64,000 bases of DNA from positions 62,001-126,000 of the forward strand of contig SUXS01000009.1 of the NCBI GenBank assembly GCA_015060865.1, in the 5' to 3' direction. The translations under genes and the position numbers were made by a program. This DNA comes from Bacteroidales bacterium (GTDB lineage Bacteria; Bacteroidota; Bacteroidia; Bacteroidales; Bacteroidaceae). Below the pieces are notes generated by a model that was not told the DNA's origin, made no database searches, and saw nothing but the letters and a program-made list of their open reading frames with translations. This document shows positions 34,771-44,697 of the stretch, piece by piece (the stretch's first letter is position 1; each line of letters begins with the position of its first letter).

Positions 34771-36804
34771 ATGAAAACAAAACAATTAGCAATTTGGACC
34801 ATGGCGGCATTTACCGCTGTGGCATGTACGAACAACAAAACTATGGAATCGGGCATCAAACTTGAAAACCTTGACACCACCGCGGTTGCCGGTGACGACT
34901 TCTATCAGTATGCTTGTGGAGGATGGATGAAAAATCATCCACTTACAGGCGAGTATTCACGTTTCGGTAGCTTCGATAAGCTTGCCGAAGACAATCGTGA
35001 GCAGTTGCGCACTCTCATTACGGATATTGCTGTGGCTGATAATGCACCAGGTACTGTGGCTCAGAAGATAGGTGACCTCTATAATATCGCAATGGATAGT
35101 GTCGCACGCAATGAACGTGGAATGGAACCTATACGTCCGGTGTTTGAACGTATCGGTGCACTGAAGACACACAGTGAAGTGATGCCTCTTGTGGCTGAGT
35201 TGTCACGTAAAGGTATGCCTGGCTTCTTTGGTGTATACATTGATGCGGATATCATGGATAGTAAACAGAATCTTGTACAAATATACCAAGGTGGTATATC
35301 GTTAGGTGAGAAGGAGTATTATCTTGATACTGACGAGGCTACCACTGCTATTCGTGAGGCTTACAAGAAACACATTGTGAATCTGTTTAAACTTGCAGGA
35401 CTTGACGAGGCTGCTGCTACCAAAAAGATGGAATCGGTAATGAAGATTGAGACGGCTATCGCCGAGAAATCGTATAGCGCAGTTGAACAGCGTAACCCAG
35501 CAGCCAATTATCATAAGATGACGATTGAGGAATTACAAAATGAATTTAAAGGTATCGATTGGGTTACCTATTTCAATATACTTGGTATCACCAACCTCAA
35601 AGAACTCAGTGTATCACAAATTCCACCTATTAAAGAGGTGGCACGTATCGTGAGTGAAGAGCCAATGGAGGATATCATCGCTTATCTTCAGTGGAACTTG
35701 CTTGATGGGTCGGCCAATGAACTAAGTGATGACTTTGTAGATGAGAGTTTTGACTTTTACGGCCGTATATTAAGTGGTCGTAAGGAACAGCAACCTCGAT
35801 GGAAACGTGCTGTGGGTGTAGTAAATGGTGTATTGGGTGAAGCTGTCGGACAGATGTATGTAGAGAAATACTTTCCGGCCGCAGCAAAAGAACGTATGGT
35901 GAATTTGGTGAAGAATTTGCAAGTAGCTCTCGGACAACGTATCGATGCACAAGATTGGATGAGCGACAGCACCAAGGTACGTGCTCATGAAAAGCTAAAT
36001 TCTTTCATTGTAAAAGTGGGCTATCCAGATAAATGGAAAGACTATACAGGACTGGTCATTGATCCGGCGAAGACTTATTCAGAAAATTTGATGGTTGCCA
36101 ATGAGTTTTTCTGGAACGATATGATTGCTCGCAAATATGGAAAACCTGTAGACAACACCGAATGGTATATGACTCCACAGACGGTGAATGCTTACTATAA
36201 TCCTACTACCAATGAAATATGTTTCCCTGCTGGCATCTTGCAGTATCCTTTCTTTGACATGAATGCCGATGATGCTTTCAACTATGGAGCTATAGGTGTT
36301 GTGATTGGTCATGAGATGACTCATGGATTTGACGACCAAGGCCGTCAGTTCGATAAGGAGGGGAATCTTTCTGATTGGTGGGCCGAAGGTGACGGCGATA
36401 AATTCAAGGCGAAGACTCAGGTACTTGTTGATCACTTCAACAAGATAGAGGTGCTTCCTGGCCTTTTTGCTAATGGAGAGTTTACCCTCGGCGAAAATAT
36501 TGCAGACCATGGTGGCCTTATGGTGTCGTACCAAGCCTTTAAGAATGCTACAGCCGAACATCCTCTACCTGTAAAAGATGGTTTTACTCCCGAACAACGT
36601 TTCTTCCTTGCATATTCAACCGTGTGGGCAGGTAATATTCGTGATGAGCAAATCCGTGTATATACCAAGAGCGATCCTCATTCACTGGGCCGTTGGCGTG
36701 TAAACGGTACATTGCCTCACATTGATGCTTGGTACGAAGCTTTTGATATCACACCTGATAATAAACTCTATATTCCTATGGAGGAGCGTGCTCAGGTATG
36801 GTAA
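34771..36804 (+). CDS. M13 family metallopeptidase lipoprotein (PepO/neprilysin-like)
   Basis: This 677-residue protein has a lipoprotein signal (WTMAAFTAVACTNN). The N-terminal M13 domain runs to about residue 430. The catalytic part has NAYYNPTTNEI, the zinc motif VIGHEMTHGFDDQGRQFD, and GENIADHGGLMVSYQAF with the third ligand. The C-terminal QVW is a variant of the usual CRVW end. It cleaves peptides at the N-side of hydrophobic residues in related enzymes and is probably periplasmic. A bidirectional hairpin follows. Confidence 0.92.
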   Translation: MKTKQLAIWTMAAFTAVACTNNKTMESGIKLENLDTTAVAGDDFYQYACGGWMKNHPLTGEYSRFGSFDKLAEDNREQLRTLITDIAVADNAPGTVAQKIGDLYNIAMDSVARNERGMEPIRPVFERIGALKTHSEVMPLVAELSRKGMPGFFGVYIDADIMDSKQNLVQIYQGGISLGEKEYYLDTDEATTAIREAYKKHIVNLFKLAGLDEAAATKKMESVMKIETAIAEKSYSAVEQRNPAANYHKMTIEELQNEFKGIDWVTYFNILGITNLKELSVSQIPPIKEVARIVSEEPMEDIIAYLQWNLLDGSANELSDDFVDESFDFYGRILSGRKEQQPRWKRAVGVVNGVLGEAVGQMYVEKYFPAAAKERMVNLVKNLQVALGQRIDAQDWMSDSTKVRAHEKLNSFIVKVGYPDKWKDYTGLVIDPAKTYSENLMVANEFFWNDMIARKYGKPVDNTEWYMTPQTVNAYYNPTTNEICFPAGILQYPFFDMNADDAFNYGAIGVVIGHEMTHGFDDQGRQFDKEGNLSDWWAEGDGDKFKAKTQVLVDHFNKIEVLPGLFANGEFTLGENIADHGGLMVSYQAFKNATAEHPLPVKDGFTPEQRFFLAYSTVWAGNIRDEQIRVYTKSDPHSLGRWRVNGTLPHIDAWYEAFDITPDNKLYIPMEERAQVW

Positions 36805-36872
36805 GTGCTTTATGGTACAATATTGTTGTGTTGTATCAATAGCATAGATTTGTAAGAAACATACAACGAAAT

Positions 36873-36911
36873 ATTATGGCGGACAGTGTGTCATTCATCG
36901 TCCGCCATAAT
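36873..36911. terminator. Bidirectional hairpin terminator
   Basis: Twelve-base stem ATTATGGCGGAC / GTCCGCCATAAT around a 15-base loop, between convergent genes; lacks a long T run. Confidence 0.6.
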
Positions 36912-36958
36912 TGTATACGTGTATTACTGCTTCTACTTATTCTATTGGGAATGTATGG

Positions 36959-39946
36959 CTATTTCATTACGCAACCTATGCTGTGCAATCCATCCATCTT
37001 CACGACGAATGGACGTGGGCTATGCACATGACGGAGTAGGGAACTTTCCCATATGGCAGGTAGAGAGTCAAGATACTCCCTGTCGATGGTCTCTCGTGAG
37101 TTGAAAGCATCTATGGTGAGGTATCCTACACCAAATGATGTGAGGTTTTGGAAGAAATGTGTGCCTTGCGATGGCTCTATATGACGGTGTTCCATGTTGA
37201 GTTCGGCAATCAAGCGAACGGCTGATATGTCAGACCATTCTACAGGTACTCCCAAAGCCATATCTGAACTTCCCCATCGGCCTTCGCCTACAAGGATATA
37301 CCCCCTGTTGGCTGCTGTAAGCTGTCTGTTTAGCTCACGTATCTCGTTGGCAATTATGCGGTTGTTTGCTATACCGAAAGCTCCTTTTTTGAGATAGATG
37401 ATATCGTGGATGTCGTTGGTGATTCCGTTGCCAAGCGAGCGGGTAGAGTAGAGGAGCCGTTCTTCTTGGGGAATGCTTGTGAGGTCCTCGTCAATACATT
37501 CCCGTGTATTTACTATAGGACGTATTTGTAGTGGATAGAATATGCCAACTGATGATGTGTTGCCTGGGGTAAACCTAACAGCAAATTCTATTTCTACGGG
37601 GCGGCGCATCTCGTTGGCTCCATATTGGACGAAGAGCTGTACGATTCTGGCTAAAGGGAAAGCCTCGTAGCGGAGTACGCCTGCAAAAGTAATCAGTTTT
37701 CGACCACGCATGTGTGGTGTGTCATATATCATGTCGTCATCGCGAACATAAGTGGAGGCAACCCAATCAAGTGTCCCGTGCGGTTCGGCTTCTCGTATGG
37801 AGAGTCGGGCTAGGTCAAACGACTCATTGATGGATACAGGCTTGTCTGTACTATCTAAATCAAGTGCTAAGAAGGTGGATTGGGTCTCTTTGAGTGCCAA
37901 CTGCGGCTCGCTGGTCTGTATGACGTGATCGGGGTGGGCTGGGGATACACGTAATGATTTATTGCCGTCTACAATATGTTTCCCAAGCCCGAGTGCCAAG
38001 TTCATGATACCCTCATCGGCAGTTTCTTCTCCTATAGGATAGAAATTGATGGAGCGTGCTACACCGGAACAATGGGGGTAAAAGTACTTATCATGTCTAT
38101 CGCCTACAACTTCTTGCAAGATAATGGCCATCTTTTCCTGATCGATAACATTGCTTGTCGCATTCATGTAAGCTTTAGATCCACTATAGTATACCGAAGC
38201 ATATACCCCTTTGATGGCCGCTGCGATATTTTGCGTCATGGTCTGACTGTCTGAGTTGTCCGATATCATGTAGGTCGCATATACACCGGCATAGGGCTGA
38301 TAATGTGAATCCTCCAATAGAGACGAGGAACGTATGGCTATAGGACCGGTAACCACTTCGCAGAAGGTTTGTATGTCATTGAGCAATTCGTCTGGGAGTG
38401 ATGATGCCTGGAATGCCTGGAGGATGGCTTCGTCAGAAACGTCCGAAAGGGCTATCTGGTAAAGCCCGTTTTCTTCCATGAAGCGGTCGAAGATATCGGT
38501 ACATAGAACCAACGTTTTTGGTATGCGTATATCTACGTTGGGAAGAGATTCGAATACTTCATGCTTCTTTAGGATGTGGTCAATAAATGCTATGCCACGT
38601 CCTTTCCCGCCGAGCGATCCCTCACCAATGCGTGCAAAATGTGAAAAGCGGTCAAAACGTCCTCGTAGATATTCTGCCACTACACCTCGGTTTTTCATTT
38701 TGCGATAATGCACTATTGCATCGAATATTACTTGACGATGTTCGGGTACATTATCGTATTCGTCTTGGGGAATTCGCTTGAGAAATTCGGATAAGGGGAA
38801 CATGGCGCGTGAACATAACCAACGGGATATGTGGTTACGTGCAGTATGGTATACGAATGACTCCTCGGGGATGGTGAAGATGTTGTCTTGGAGTTCTTTT
38901 AGATTATGGATACGTGCGACTTCAGCTCCTGTCTCTGGATCTCTGAATATTAAGTTACCAAAGCCGAAATGCTGTTCTATGCGGTCGCGCAGGTCAATGT
39001 TCATTTTTTTTGAGTTCTTGTCTACAAATCCGGCGCCGACCTCACTTGCCCACATGCGATTGTCCTGTTCGCTCGATTGCATGATTAGTGGCAAGAACTC
39101 GTCGCATGCGCGTATCTCACGTAGTAGTTTTACTCCAGCTTCAGCGTCTTTAGGTGCATTGTCGAACATTGGGAAACGTACGTCGGAGATAACTCCTAAC
39201 GTGTTGTTCCTATACATGTCATACAAACTCCATGCTTCGTTGTAGGTGCGGGCTAGTACAATTTTGGGACGTCCGCGCATACGTAGGGTTGCTTGGTGTG
39301 CATTGAGCGCTTCTGTTGCAAACGAACGGCTCTGCTCCAATACGTATTTATATAGATTGGGTAATATGGAAGAGTAGAATCTGATAGAGTCCTCTACCAA
39401 TAGTATCATTTGTACGCCTCCTTCCATAATGTCGTGCTCAAGATTCATCTTGTCCTCCATGAGTTTGATAATGGAAAGTAGTAGCTCTGTATTGCCCAAC
39501 CAACAGAATACATATTCAAATAAACTCAAGTCCTGTCTCTCCATATAGTGGGTTATACCATGTGAGAAAGGAGTGAGTACTACCAAGGGAATATCGGGAA
39601 ATAGTTGTTTGATATTTCGTCCAATGTCAAAAGCATCAGAATTGTCGGTGCTGGGCATGCATATTACTAAGTCGAAACGCATTTGTTGCAATACCTGTGT
39701 AGCCTCCTCTTGTGTGCTGACTTGGGTGAATCGGGGAGGGTAGCGTAGTCCTAAACGGGTGTATTCTTCAAACACCTTTTCGTCAATGCGGCCGTCGTCC
39801 TCAAGCATGAAGGCATCGTACGGATTGGCCACAAGAAGCACGTTGAATATACGTTTGGCCATGAGGTTGACAAATGAGGTGTCCTTGAGAAATGGGCGTT
39901 TTAAGCTGCTTTTATTCAAATCTGATTGATTATTGTTGTTGGGCAT
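36959..39946 (-). CDS. Receiver-like / PEP-synthase ATP-grasp domain protein
   Basis: The start is ATG 39944-39946 (MPNNNNQSDLNKSSL); the frame is open further upstream to 40201 but that part overlaps the rseC promoter. The protein has 995 residues. The first ~350 residues contain two segments like response-regulator receivers (FNVLLVANPYDAFML and MILLVEDSIRFYSSIL, the latter with VEDS). From about 470 onward lies a pyruvate-phosphate-dikinase/PEP-synthase N-terminal ATP-binding domain: GEGSLGGKGRGIAFID, VTGPIAIRSSSLLEDS, YFYPHCSGVARS. The phosphohistidine and PEP-binding domains of true PEP synthases are absent. A phosphotransfer or signalling role is inference. Confidence 0.75.
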   Translation of the reverse strand: MPNNNNQSDLNKSSLKRPFLKDTSFVNLMAKRIFNVLLVANPYDAFMLEDDGRIDEKVFEEYTRLGLRYPPRFTQVSTQEEATQVLQQMRFDLVICMPSTDNSDAFDIGRNIKQLFPDIPLVVLTPFSHGITHYMERQDLSLFEYVFCWLGNTELLLSIIKLMEDKMNLEHDIMEGGVQMILLVEDSIRFYSSILPNLYKYVLEQSRSFATEALNAHQATLRMRGRPKIVLARTYNEAWSLYDMYRNNTLGVISDVRFPMFDNAPKDAEAGVKLLREIRACDEFLPLIMQSSEQDNRMWASEVGAGFVDKNSKKMNIDLRDRIEQHFGFGNLIFRDPETGAEVARIHNLKELQDNIFTIPEESFVYHTARNHISRWLCSRAMFPLSEFLKRIPQDEYDNVPEHRQVIFDAIVHYRKMKNRGVVAEYLRGRFDRFSHFARIGEGSLGGKGRGIAFIDHILKKHEVFESLPNVDIRIPKTLVLCTDIFDRFMEENGLYQIALSDVSDEAILQAFQASSLPDELLNDIQTFCEVVTGPIAIRSSSLLEDSHYQPYAGVYATYMISDNSDSQTMTQNIAAAIKGVYASVYYSGSKAYMNATSNVIDQEKMAIILQEVVGDRHDKYFYPHCSGVARSINFYPIGEETADEGIMNLALGLGKHIVDGNKSLRVSPAHPDHVIQTSEPQLALKETQSTFLALDLDSTDKPVSINESFDLARLSIREAEPHGTLDWVASTYVRDDDMIYDTPHMRGRKLITFAGVLRYEAFPLARIVQLFVQYGANEMRRPVEIEFAVRFTPGNTSSVGIFYPLQIRPIVNTRECIDEDLTSIPQEERLLYSTRSLGNGITNDIHDIIYLKKGAFGIANNRIIANEIRELNRQLTAANRGYILVGEGRWGSSDMALGVPVEWSDISAVRLIAELNMEHRHIEPSQGTHFFQNLTSFGVGYLTIDAFNSRETIDREYLDSLPAIWESSLLRHVHSPRPFVVKMDGLHSIGCVMK

Positions 39947-40073
39947 ATTTCTGGTATACTTAGTTTGATGCTTGCAAAAACGCTTCGAAGTTAATACTTT
40001 TTTCCAAGAAGTCAATAATGAAGTTGTTTGAACTCTATTTATATTGCGATAATCGAAAAATTGTATAACAAAG

Positions 40074-40105
40074 TTTCCACTTTCTAATAATAAATCGTAA
40101 TTTTG
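40074..40105 (+). promoter_or_regulatory. Candidate promoter of the rseC-rnf operon
   Basis: TTTC at 40074-40077, 20-base spacer, TAATTTTG at 40098-40105 (exact -7). It implies a transcript starting near 40112 and translation from ATG 40127. Confidence 0.6.
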
Positions 40106-40126
40106 CATGATAAATGCAATGTGGAT

Positions 40127-40546
40127 ATGGCAGACGTGATAAAGCATGACGGCATAGTAGACTCTATTGAAGGGAGTTGCATCCATGTACGTATCGTGCA
40201 AGCTTCGGCTTGTGCCGCTTGTGGTGCCAAGAGTTTGTGCTCAGCGGCTGAGAGCAAGGAGAAAATTGTGGATGTGTATGGTGCCGATACTACTGCCTAT
40301 CAAGTAGGGCAACGAGTGATGGTCGAGGGAGCTGCTTCAATGGGAATGAAGGCTGTTCGCCTCGCTTTTCTTTTTCCCCTCTTGCTGCTTGTGGCTGCTG
40401 TGGCCCTGGTCATGTGGCTGGCCGATGGTAATGAGGCTTTGGCCGCTCTGGCTGCATTGCTGGTGCTGACAGTCTATTTCCTTCTCCTTTTTGTGAATAA
40501 GAAGAAGTTGGCCCGTGAGTTTACGTTTATAATCAAACCTATTTAA
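40127..40546 (+). CDS. rseC: RseC/MucC family protein (SoxR-reducing system)
   Basis: From ATG 40127 (MADVIKHDGIVDSIEG) this is 139 residues. An N-terminal cysteine cluster (ASACAACGAKSLCSA) is followed by two hydrophobic helices (LAFLFPLLLLVAAVALVMW and ALAALLVLTVYFLLLF), the RseC/MucC layout. In E. coli RseC works with the Rsx/Rnf complex to keep SoxR reduced. In Bacteroidales it heads the rnf operon and may help assemble or maintain Rnf. Twelve bases separate it from rnfB. Confidence 0.88.
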   Translation: MADVIKHDGIVDSIEGSCIHVRIVQASACAACGAKSLCSAAESKEKIVDVYGADTTAYQVGQRVMVEGAASMGMKAVRLAFLFPLLLLVAAVALVMWLADGNEALAALAALLVLTVYFLLLFVNKKKLAREFTFIIKPI

Positions 40547-40558
40547 ATATCAATAGTA

Positions 40559-41515
40559 ATGAACACAATTTTGGTAGCAGTAATTGCTTTGGGAGTGACA
40601 GCACTGGTCTTGGCCGGTGTACTGTTTGTCGTGTCCAAGCAATTTGCTGTAGAAGAAGATCCACGTGTGGGACAGGTTGCTGAGGTATTGCCGCAAGCCA
40701 ACTGTGGCGGTTGCGGATACCCCGGTTGTGCCGGCTTTGCCGACGCTTGTGTCAAGGCAGGTTCGCTCGACGGTCTGCTGTGTCCTGTAGGTGGACAAGC
40801 TGTGATGACAAAAGTGGCTGACATCCTCGGTTTGAGTGCCGATGCTGCCGAGCCCAAAGTAGCAGTGGTACGCTGCAACGGAACATGCGAGCATCGTCCT
40901 CGGACCGCAGTCTACGATGGTGCTGTGTCATGTAAGATTGCCCATGCTACGGGCTGTGGCGAGACAGGCTGCGCCTTCGGCTGTCTGGGCTGTGGCGACT
41001 GTGTGGCTGCATGTAAGTTCGATGCTATTCGCATGAACCCCACTACCGGTCTTCCCGAGGTTGACGCCGAGAAGTGTACGGCTTGTGGCGCTTGTGTGAA
41101 GGCTTGTCCGCGCATGATCATCGAGTTGCGCAACAAGGGCAAGAATGGCCGCCGCATGGTAGTGCTTTGTGTAAACAAGGATAAGGGCGCCATCACTCGC
41201 AAGGCTTGTGAGGTAGGTTGTATCGGTTGTGGCAAGTGCCAGAAGGTATGTCCGTTCGATGCTATCACCATCGCCAACAACTTGGCTTACATCGACTATG
41301 AGAAGTGCAAGCTCTGCCGTAAGTGTGAAGATGAATGTCCGCAACACAGCATCGTAGCTGTCAACTTCCCTCCGCGTAAGCCGAAACCAGCAGCTACAGA
41401 GGCTCCTAAGACCGCTCCCGCAGCAGAGGCAAAGTCAGCAGCGAAGGCTCCTGAAACGACTGAAACTCCGAGTACTCAGACTGCTCCGAGCACTCCGAAT
41501 ACTCAGAAATCATAA
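40559..41515 (+). CDS. rnfB: Electron transport complex subunit RnfB
   Basis: This 318-residue protein has an N-terminal membrane helix (ILVAVIALGVTALVLAGVLF). Next comes the Fe-S domain with CGGCGYPGCAGFADAC, then four ferredoxin-type clusters: CLGCGDCVAAC, CTACGACVKACP, CIGCGKCQKVCP and CKLCRKCEDECP. RnfB accepts electrons from ferredoxin and passes them into the ion-translocating Rnf complex. The C-terminal 45 residues are a low-complexity Pro/Ala/Thr/Ser tail whose DNA (41455-41515) is a degenerate ACTCCGAGNACT repeat. Confidence 0.95.
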   Translation: MNTILVAVIALGVTALVLAGVLFVVSKQFAVEEDPRVGQVAEVLPQANCGGCGYPGCAGFADACVKAGSLDGLLCPVGGQAVMTKVADILGLSADAAEPKVAVVRCNGTCEHRPRTAVYDGAVSCKIAHATGCGETGCAFGCLGCGDCVAACKFDAIRMNPTTGLPEVDAEKCTACGACVKACPRMIIELRNKGKNGRRMVVLCVNKDKGAITRKACEVGCIGCGKCQKVCPFDAITIANNLAYIDYEKCKLCRKCEDECPQHSIVAVNFPPRKPKPAATEAPKTAPAAEAKSAAKAPETTETPSTQTAPSTPNTQKS

Positions 41516-41539
41516 TTCACAATTCATAATTCAGAATTC

Positions 41540-42877
41540 ATGAAGACATTTAGAATAGGTGGTGTACATCCATCAGAAAATAAGCTGTCAGCCGGGAAGA
41601 AGATCGAGCCTATGGCATTGCCCAAGCAGGCTGTATTCCCGTTGTCACAGCATATCGGCGCTCCCGCCGTACCCTGTGTTGCCAAGGGCGACATGGTGAA
41701 GGTGGGTACCAAGATTGCCGATGCAGGCGGTTTCGTATCGGCTGCCATCTTCTCCTCTGTATCGGGCAAGGTTGCCAAGATTGACTCTGTCATCGATGCC
41801 AGCGGCTACCGCAAGCCTGCCATCTTCATCGATGTGGTAGGAGATGAGTGGGAAGAGAGCATCGACCGCAGCGAGGAGTTGGTGACCAAGTGTGACCTCA
41901 AACCCGAAGAGATAGTAGCTAAGATTAAGGATGCTGGTGTAGTAGGTATGGGTGGAGCCTGTTTCCCCACTCATGTGAAGCTCACGCCGCCTCCTGGCAG
42001 CAAGGCCGAGTGCGTTATCATCAATGCTGTAGAGTGTGAGCCTTATCTTACTGCCGACCACTCATTGATGCTCGAGAAGCCCGAACAGATTCTCATGGGC
42101 GTATCGCTCCTCATGAAGGCGGTAAACGTTACCGTAGGTTATATAGCCATTGAGAACAACAAGCCCGACGCCATCGCACTGATGACCGAGAAGGCCAAGA
42201 ACTTCCCCGGCATTCAGGTTGTGCCCCTCAAGGTGAAATATCCCCAAGGTGGTGAGAAGCAACTCATCGATGCCGTTATCAGCCGTCAGGTGCCTGCACC
42301 TCCCGCCATTCCTATTGCTGTAGGTGCTGTGGTGCAGAATGTAGGTACAGCGTATGCCGTATATGAGGCTGTTATCAAGAACAAGCCCCTCTTCGAGCGT
42401 ATCGTGACAGTGACCGGTAAGTCACTTGCCAACCCCTCAAACTTCCTCACTCGTATGGGTACTCCCATGAGCCAGCTCATCGAGGCTGCCGGTGGCATGC
42501 CCGAGGATACCGGTAAGATTATCGGTGGTGGTCCTATGATGGGTAAGGCGCTCCTCAATGCCGAGGTACCCATCTGCAAGGGTAGCTCTGGCGTACTACT
42601 CATGTCTGAGAAGGAGTCGTTGCGTGGCGAGGAGCAGAACTGTACGCGTTGTGCCAAGTGTGTGGCTGCCTGCCCCATGGGCTTGGAGCCCTACCTGCTT
42701 GCCAAGCTCGGTGAGTATGCCGATTGGGAGCGTGCCGAAAAGGAAGACATCATGACCTGTATCGAGTGTGGTTGCTGCACATTCACCTGTCCGTCAAATC
42801 GTCCTTTGCTCGACTGGGTACGCCTCTGCAAGAATACAGTAGGTGGCATCATTCGTGAACGTAACGCTAAGAAATAA
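41540..42877 (+). CDS. rnfC: Electron transport complex subunit RnfC
   Basis: This 445-residue protein has the nucleotide and FMN-binding region GMGGACFPTHVKLTPPPG, then a SLBB-like domain. Two [4Fe-4S] motifs near the C-terminus read CTRCAKCVAACPMGLEP and CIECGCCTFTCPSNRPLLD. RnfC oxidises or reduces NAD at the cytoplasmic face of the complex. The 24-base spacer before it consists of AATTC-containing repeats. Confidence 0.95.
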   Translation: MKTFRIGGVHPSENKLSAGKKIEPMALPKQAVFPLSQHIGAPAVPCVAKGDMVKVGTKIADAGGFVSAAIFSSVSGKVAKIDSVIDASGYRKPAIFIDVVGDEWEESIDRSEELVTKCDLKPEEIVAKIKDAGVVGMGGACFPTHVKLTPPPGSKAECVIINAVECEPYLTADHSLMLEKPEQILMGVSLLMKAVNVTVGYIAIENNKPDAIALMTEKAKNFPGIQVVPLKVKYPQGGEKQLIDAVISRQVPAPPAIPIAVGAVVQNVGTAYAVYEAVIKNKPLFERIVTVTGKSLANPSNFLTRMGTPMSQLIEAAGGMPEDTGKIIGGGPMMGKALLNAEVPICKGSSGVLLMSEKESLRGEEQNCTRCAKCVAACPMGLEPYLLAKLGEYADWERAEKEDIMTCIECGCCTFTCPSNRPLLDWVRLCKNTVGGIIRERNAKK

Positions 42878-42944
42878 TAGAATCTAGGACTCCGAGAACT
42901 TTGAATCTTTCGAGAACTCCGAGAACTGAAAAATATATTAGAAA

Positions 42945-43922
42945 ATGAATAAACTAACATTATCCTTGTCGCCCCACGTTCACAGTGGCGACAGCGTAAG
43001 CAAGAACATGCGATGGGTAATCATCGCTATGTTGCCTGCTATGTTATGGTCGTTCTATGCATTTGGCATGGGTGCAGTGATTGTGACTGCTGTGTCTGTA
43101 GCCTCTTGCGTATTCTTTGAGTGGGCCATCAACAAGTATATCCTCAAGAACGACAAGTGCACCGTATGCGACCTCTCGGCCGTAGTTACCGGTATCCTCT
43201 TGGCCTTCAACCTTCCGTCAAACCTGCCCCTCTACATTATTATAATAGGAGCCTTGTTTGCTATCGGTGTGGTGAAGATGACCTTCGGTGGCTTGGGTTG
43301 TAACCTCTTCAATCCTGCGCTTGCAGCCCGTGTGTTCCTCTTGATTTCGTTCCCCGTTAAGATGACCGTATTCCCCGAGGTGGGTCAGATGACAGCCTAT
43401 GCCGATGCAGTGACTGCTGCTACTCCGATGGCGGCCATTAAAGCACAAATCTCAACAGGGACTCTTGCTGATGTAAGCCTCCTCGACCTCTTCCTTGGTA
43501 ATGTAGGCGGTTCGCTCGGTGAGGTGAGTGCCCTGTGCCTCCTCCTTGGTCTGGTTATCCTCTTGGTGTCAAGAACCATCACATGGCATATCCCCGTATC
43601 TATCCTTGTCACCGTGTTTGCTCTCACCGGTCTGCTCCACATCGCATACCCCGTTGAGGTAGCTACTCCGTGGCATCATCTCTTCGGCGGTGGTCTCATG
43701 CTGGGTGCCATCTTCATGGCTACCGACTATGTCACCTCTCCGATGACTCCGAAGGGACAGCTCATCTACGGATTCTGCATCGGTTTCCTCACCGTTGCCA
43801 TCCGTGTGTTCGGTGCTTATCCCGAGGGAATGTCGTTTGCTATCCTTATTATGAATGCTTTCGTGCCGTTGATTAACAATGCATGCAAGCCCAAACGTTT
43901 TGCAAAGGAGGTAAAGAAATGA
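42945..43922 (+). CDS. rnfD: Electron transport complex subunit RnfD
   Basis: This 325-residue polytopic membrane protein is of the NqrB/RnfD family. The probable covalent FMN threonine is in the segment VTAATPMAAIKAQ, and TFGGLGCNLFNPALAARVF and MATDYVTSPMTPKGQ are family signatures. Its stop overlaps the start of rnfG (ATGA). The spacer from rnfC (42878-42944) contains repeated ACTCCGAGAACT units. Confidence 0.95.
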   Translation: MNKLTLSLSPHVHSGDSVSKNMRWVIIAMLPAMLWSFYAFGMGAVIVTAVSVASCVFFEWAINKYILKNDKCTVCDLSAVVTGILLAFNLPSNLPLYIIIIGALFAIGVVKMTFGGLGCNLFNPALAARVFLLISFPVKMTVFPEVGQMTAYADAVTAATPMAAIKAQISTGTLADVSLLDLFLGNVGGSLGEVSALCLLLGLVILLVSRTITWHIPVSILVTVFALTGLLHIAYPVEVATPWHHLFGGGLMLGAIFMATDYVTSPMTPKGQLIYGFCIGFLTVAIRVFGAYPEGMSFAILIMNAFVPLINNACKPKRFAKEVKK

Positions 43923-44587
43923 AAAAGCTCGAATCATCACTGACTAATATGCTCCTCGTGCTGACCATCGTGTCAGTAGTGGCTGCATTCCTGCTGGCCT
44001 ATGTCAACAACGTGACCAGTGGCACTATAGCAAAGATCAATGAAGAGGCCTTGAGCTCAGGTATCAAGTCGGTGCTTAATATCGGTGCCGATGAGCAGAT
44101 CGAGACCAATGAGAAGCCCGTCGATGCCTTCGTCGTTTACGAAGTGAGCCGCGATGGCAACTGGGTAGGTACCGCCGTGAAGTCTACCGACAAGAGTGGC
44201 TTTGGTGGCGACATCGAGGTACTCGTAGGCTTCGATGCCGAGGGCAACATCCTTGGCTATGAAGTGCTGAAGCATGCTGAGACCCCTGGCCTTGGTGCTC
44301 GTATGGGCGAGTGGTTCCGCACCGCAACCTCAGGCGAGACCAAAGAGGTGTCTGCCGTATCTAAGGTATTCTTCGGTAAGCCCGACCCCGCTGGCAGCCA
44401 CAACATCATTGGCCGCAACATCGGTAACGAAGGCGAGTTGAAGGTGTCTAAGGACGGTGGCGACGTAGATGCCATCACCGCATCTACCATCACCTCACGT
44501 GCCTTCCTCAACGCAGTGAACAATGCTTATAAGGTGTATAAAGGCAATGCCTCAGATGTGAACTCAGGGGCAACAACTCAACAGTAA
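43919..44587 (+). CDS. rnfG: Electron transport complex subunit RnfG
   Basis: From ATG 43919 (MKKLESSLTNMLLVL), overlapping rnfD by four bases, this is 222 residues. One N-terminal membrane helix is followed by the FMN-binding domain with DVDAITASTITSRAF, where the threonine carries covalent FMN. HAETPGLGARMGEWF is also conserved. It is located on the periplasmic side of the complex. Confidence 0.94.
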   Translation: MKKLESSLTNMLLVLTIVSVVAAFLLAYVNNVTSGTIAKINEEALSSGIKSVLNIGADEQIETNEKPVDAFVVYEVSRDGNWVGTAVKSTDKSGFGGDIEVLVGFDAEGNILGYEVLKHAETPGLGARMGEWFRTATSGETKEVSAVSKVFFGKPDPAGSHNIIGRNIGNEGELKVSKDGGDVDAITASTITSRAFLNAVNNAYKVYKGNASDVNSGATTQQ

Positions 44588-44595
44588 GATAATTT

Positions 44596-44697
44596 TAACC
44601 GCAGATTGCACGGATTACACTGATTCCTTTATATTACATCAAGAAGGGTAAGAATAACAGACTAAATAATCGGAGAAATCTGAGTAATCTGTGGTTA
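44596..44697. repeat. Imperfect inverted repeat in the rnfG-rnfE spacer
   Basis: Arms at 44596-44625 (starting TAACCGCAGATTGCACGG) and 44668-44697 (ending AATCTGTGGTTA) pair at 23 of 30 positions. Each arm is made of ~9-nt units of the form GATTnCnCn. The loop is 42 bases and holds no gene. It may form a hairpin within the rnf messenger. Confidence 0.75.

Noticed and set aside
39947-40201. N-terminal extension of the PEP-synthase-like protein
   Set aside because: The open frame overlaps the divergent rseC promoter and start and reads through AT-rich non-coding sequence; MPNNNNQSDL at 39946 is a better start.
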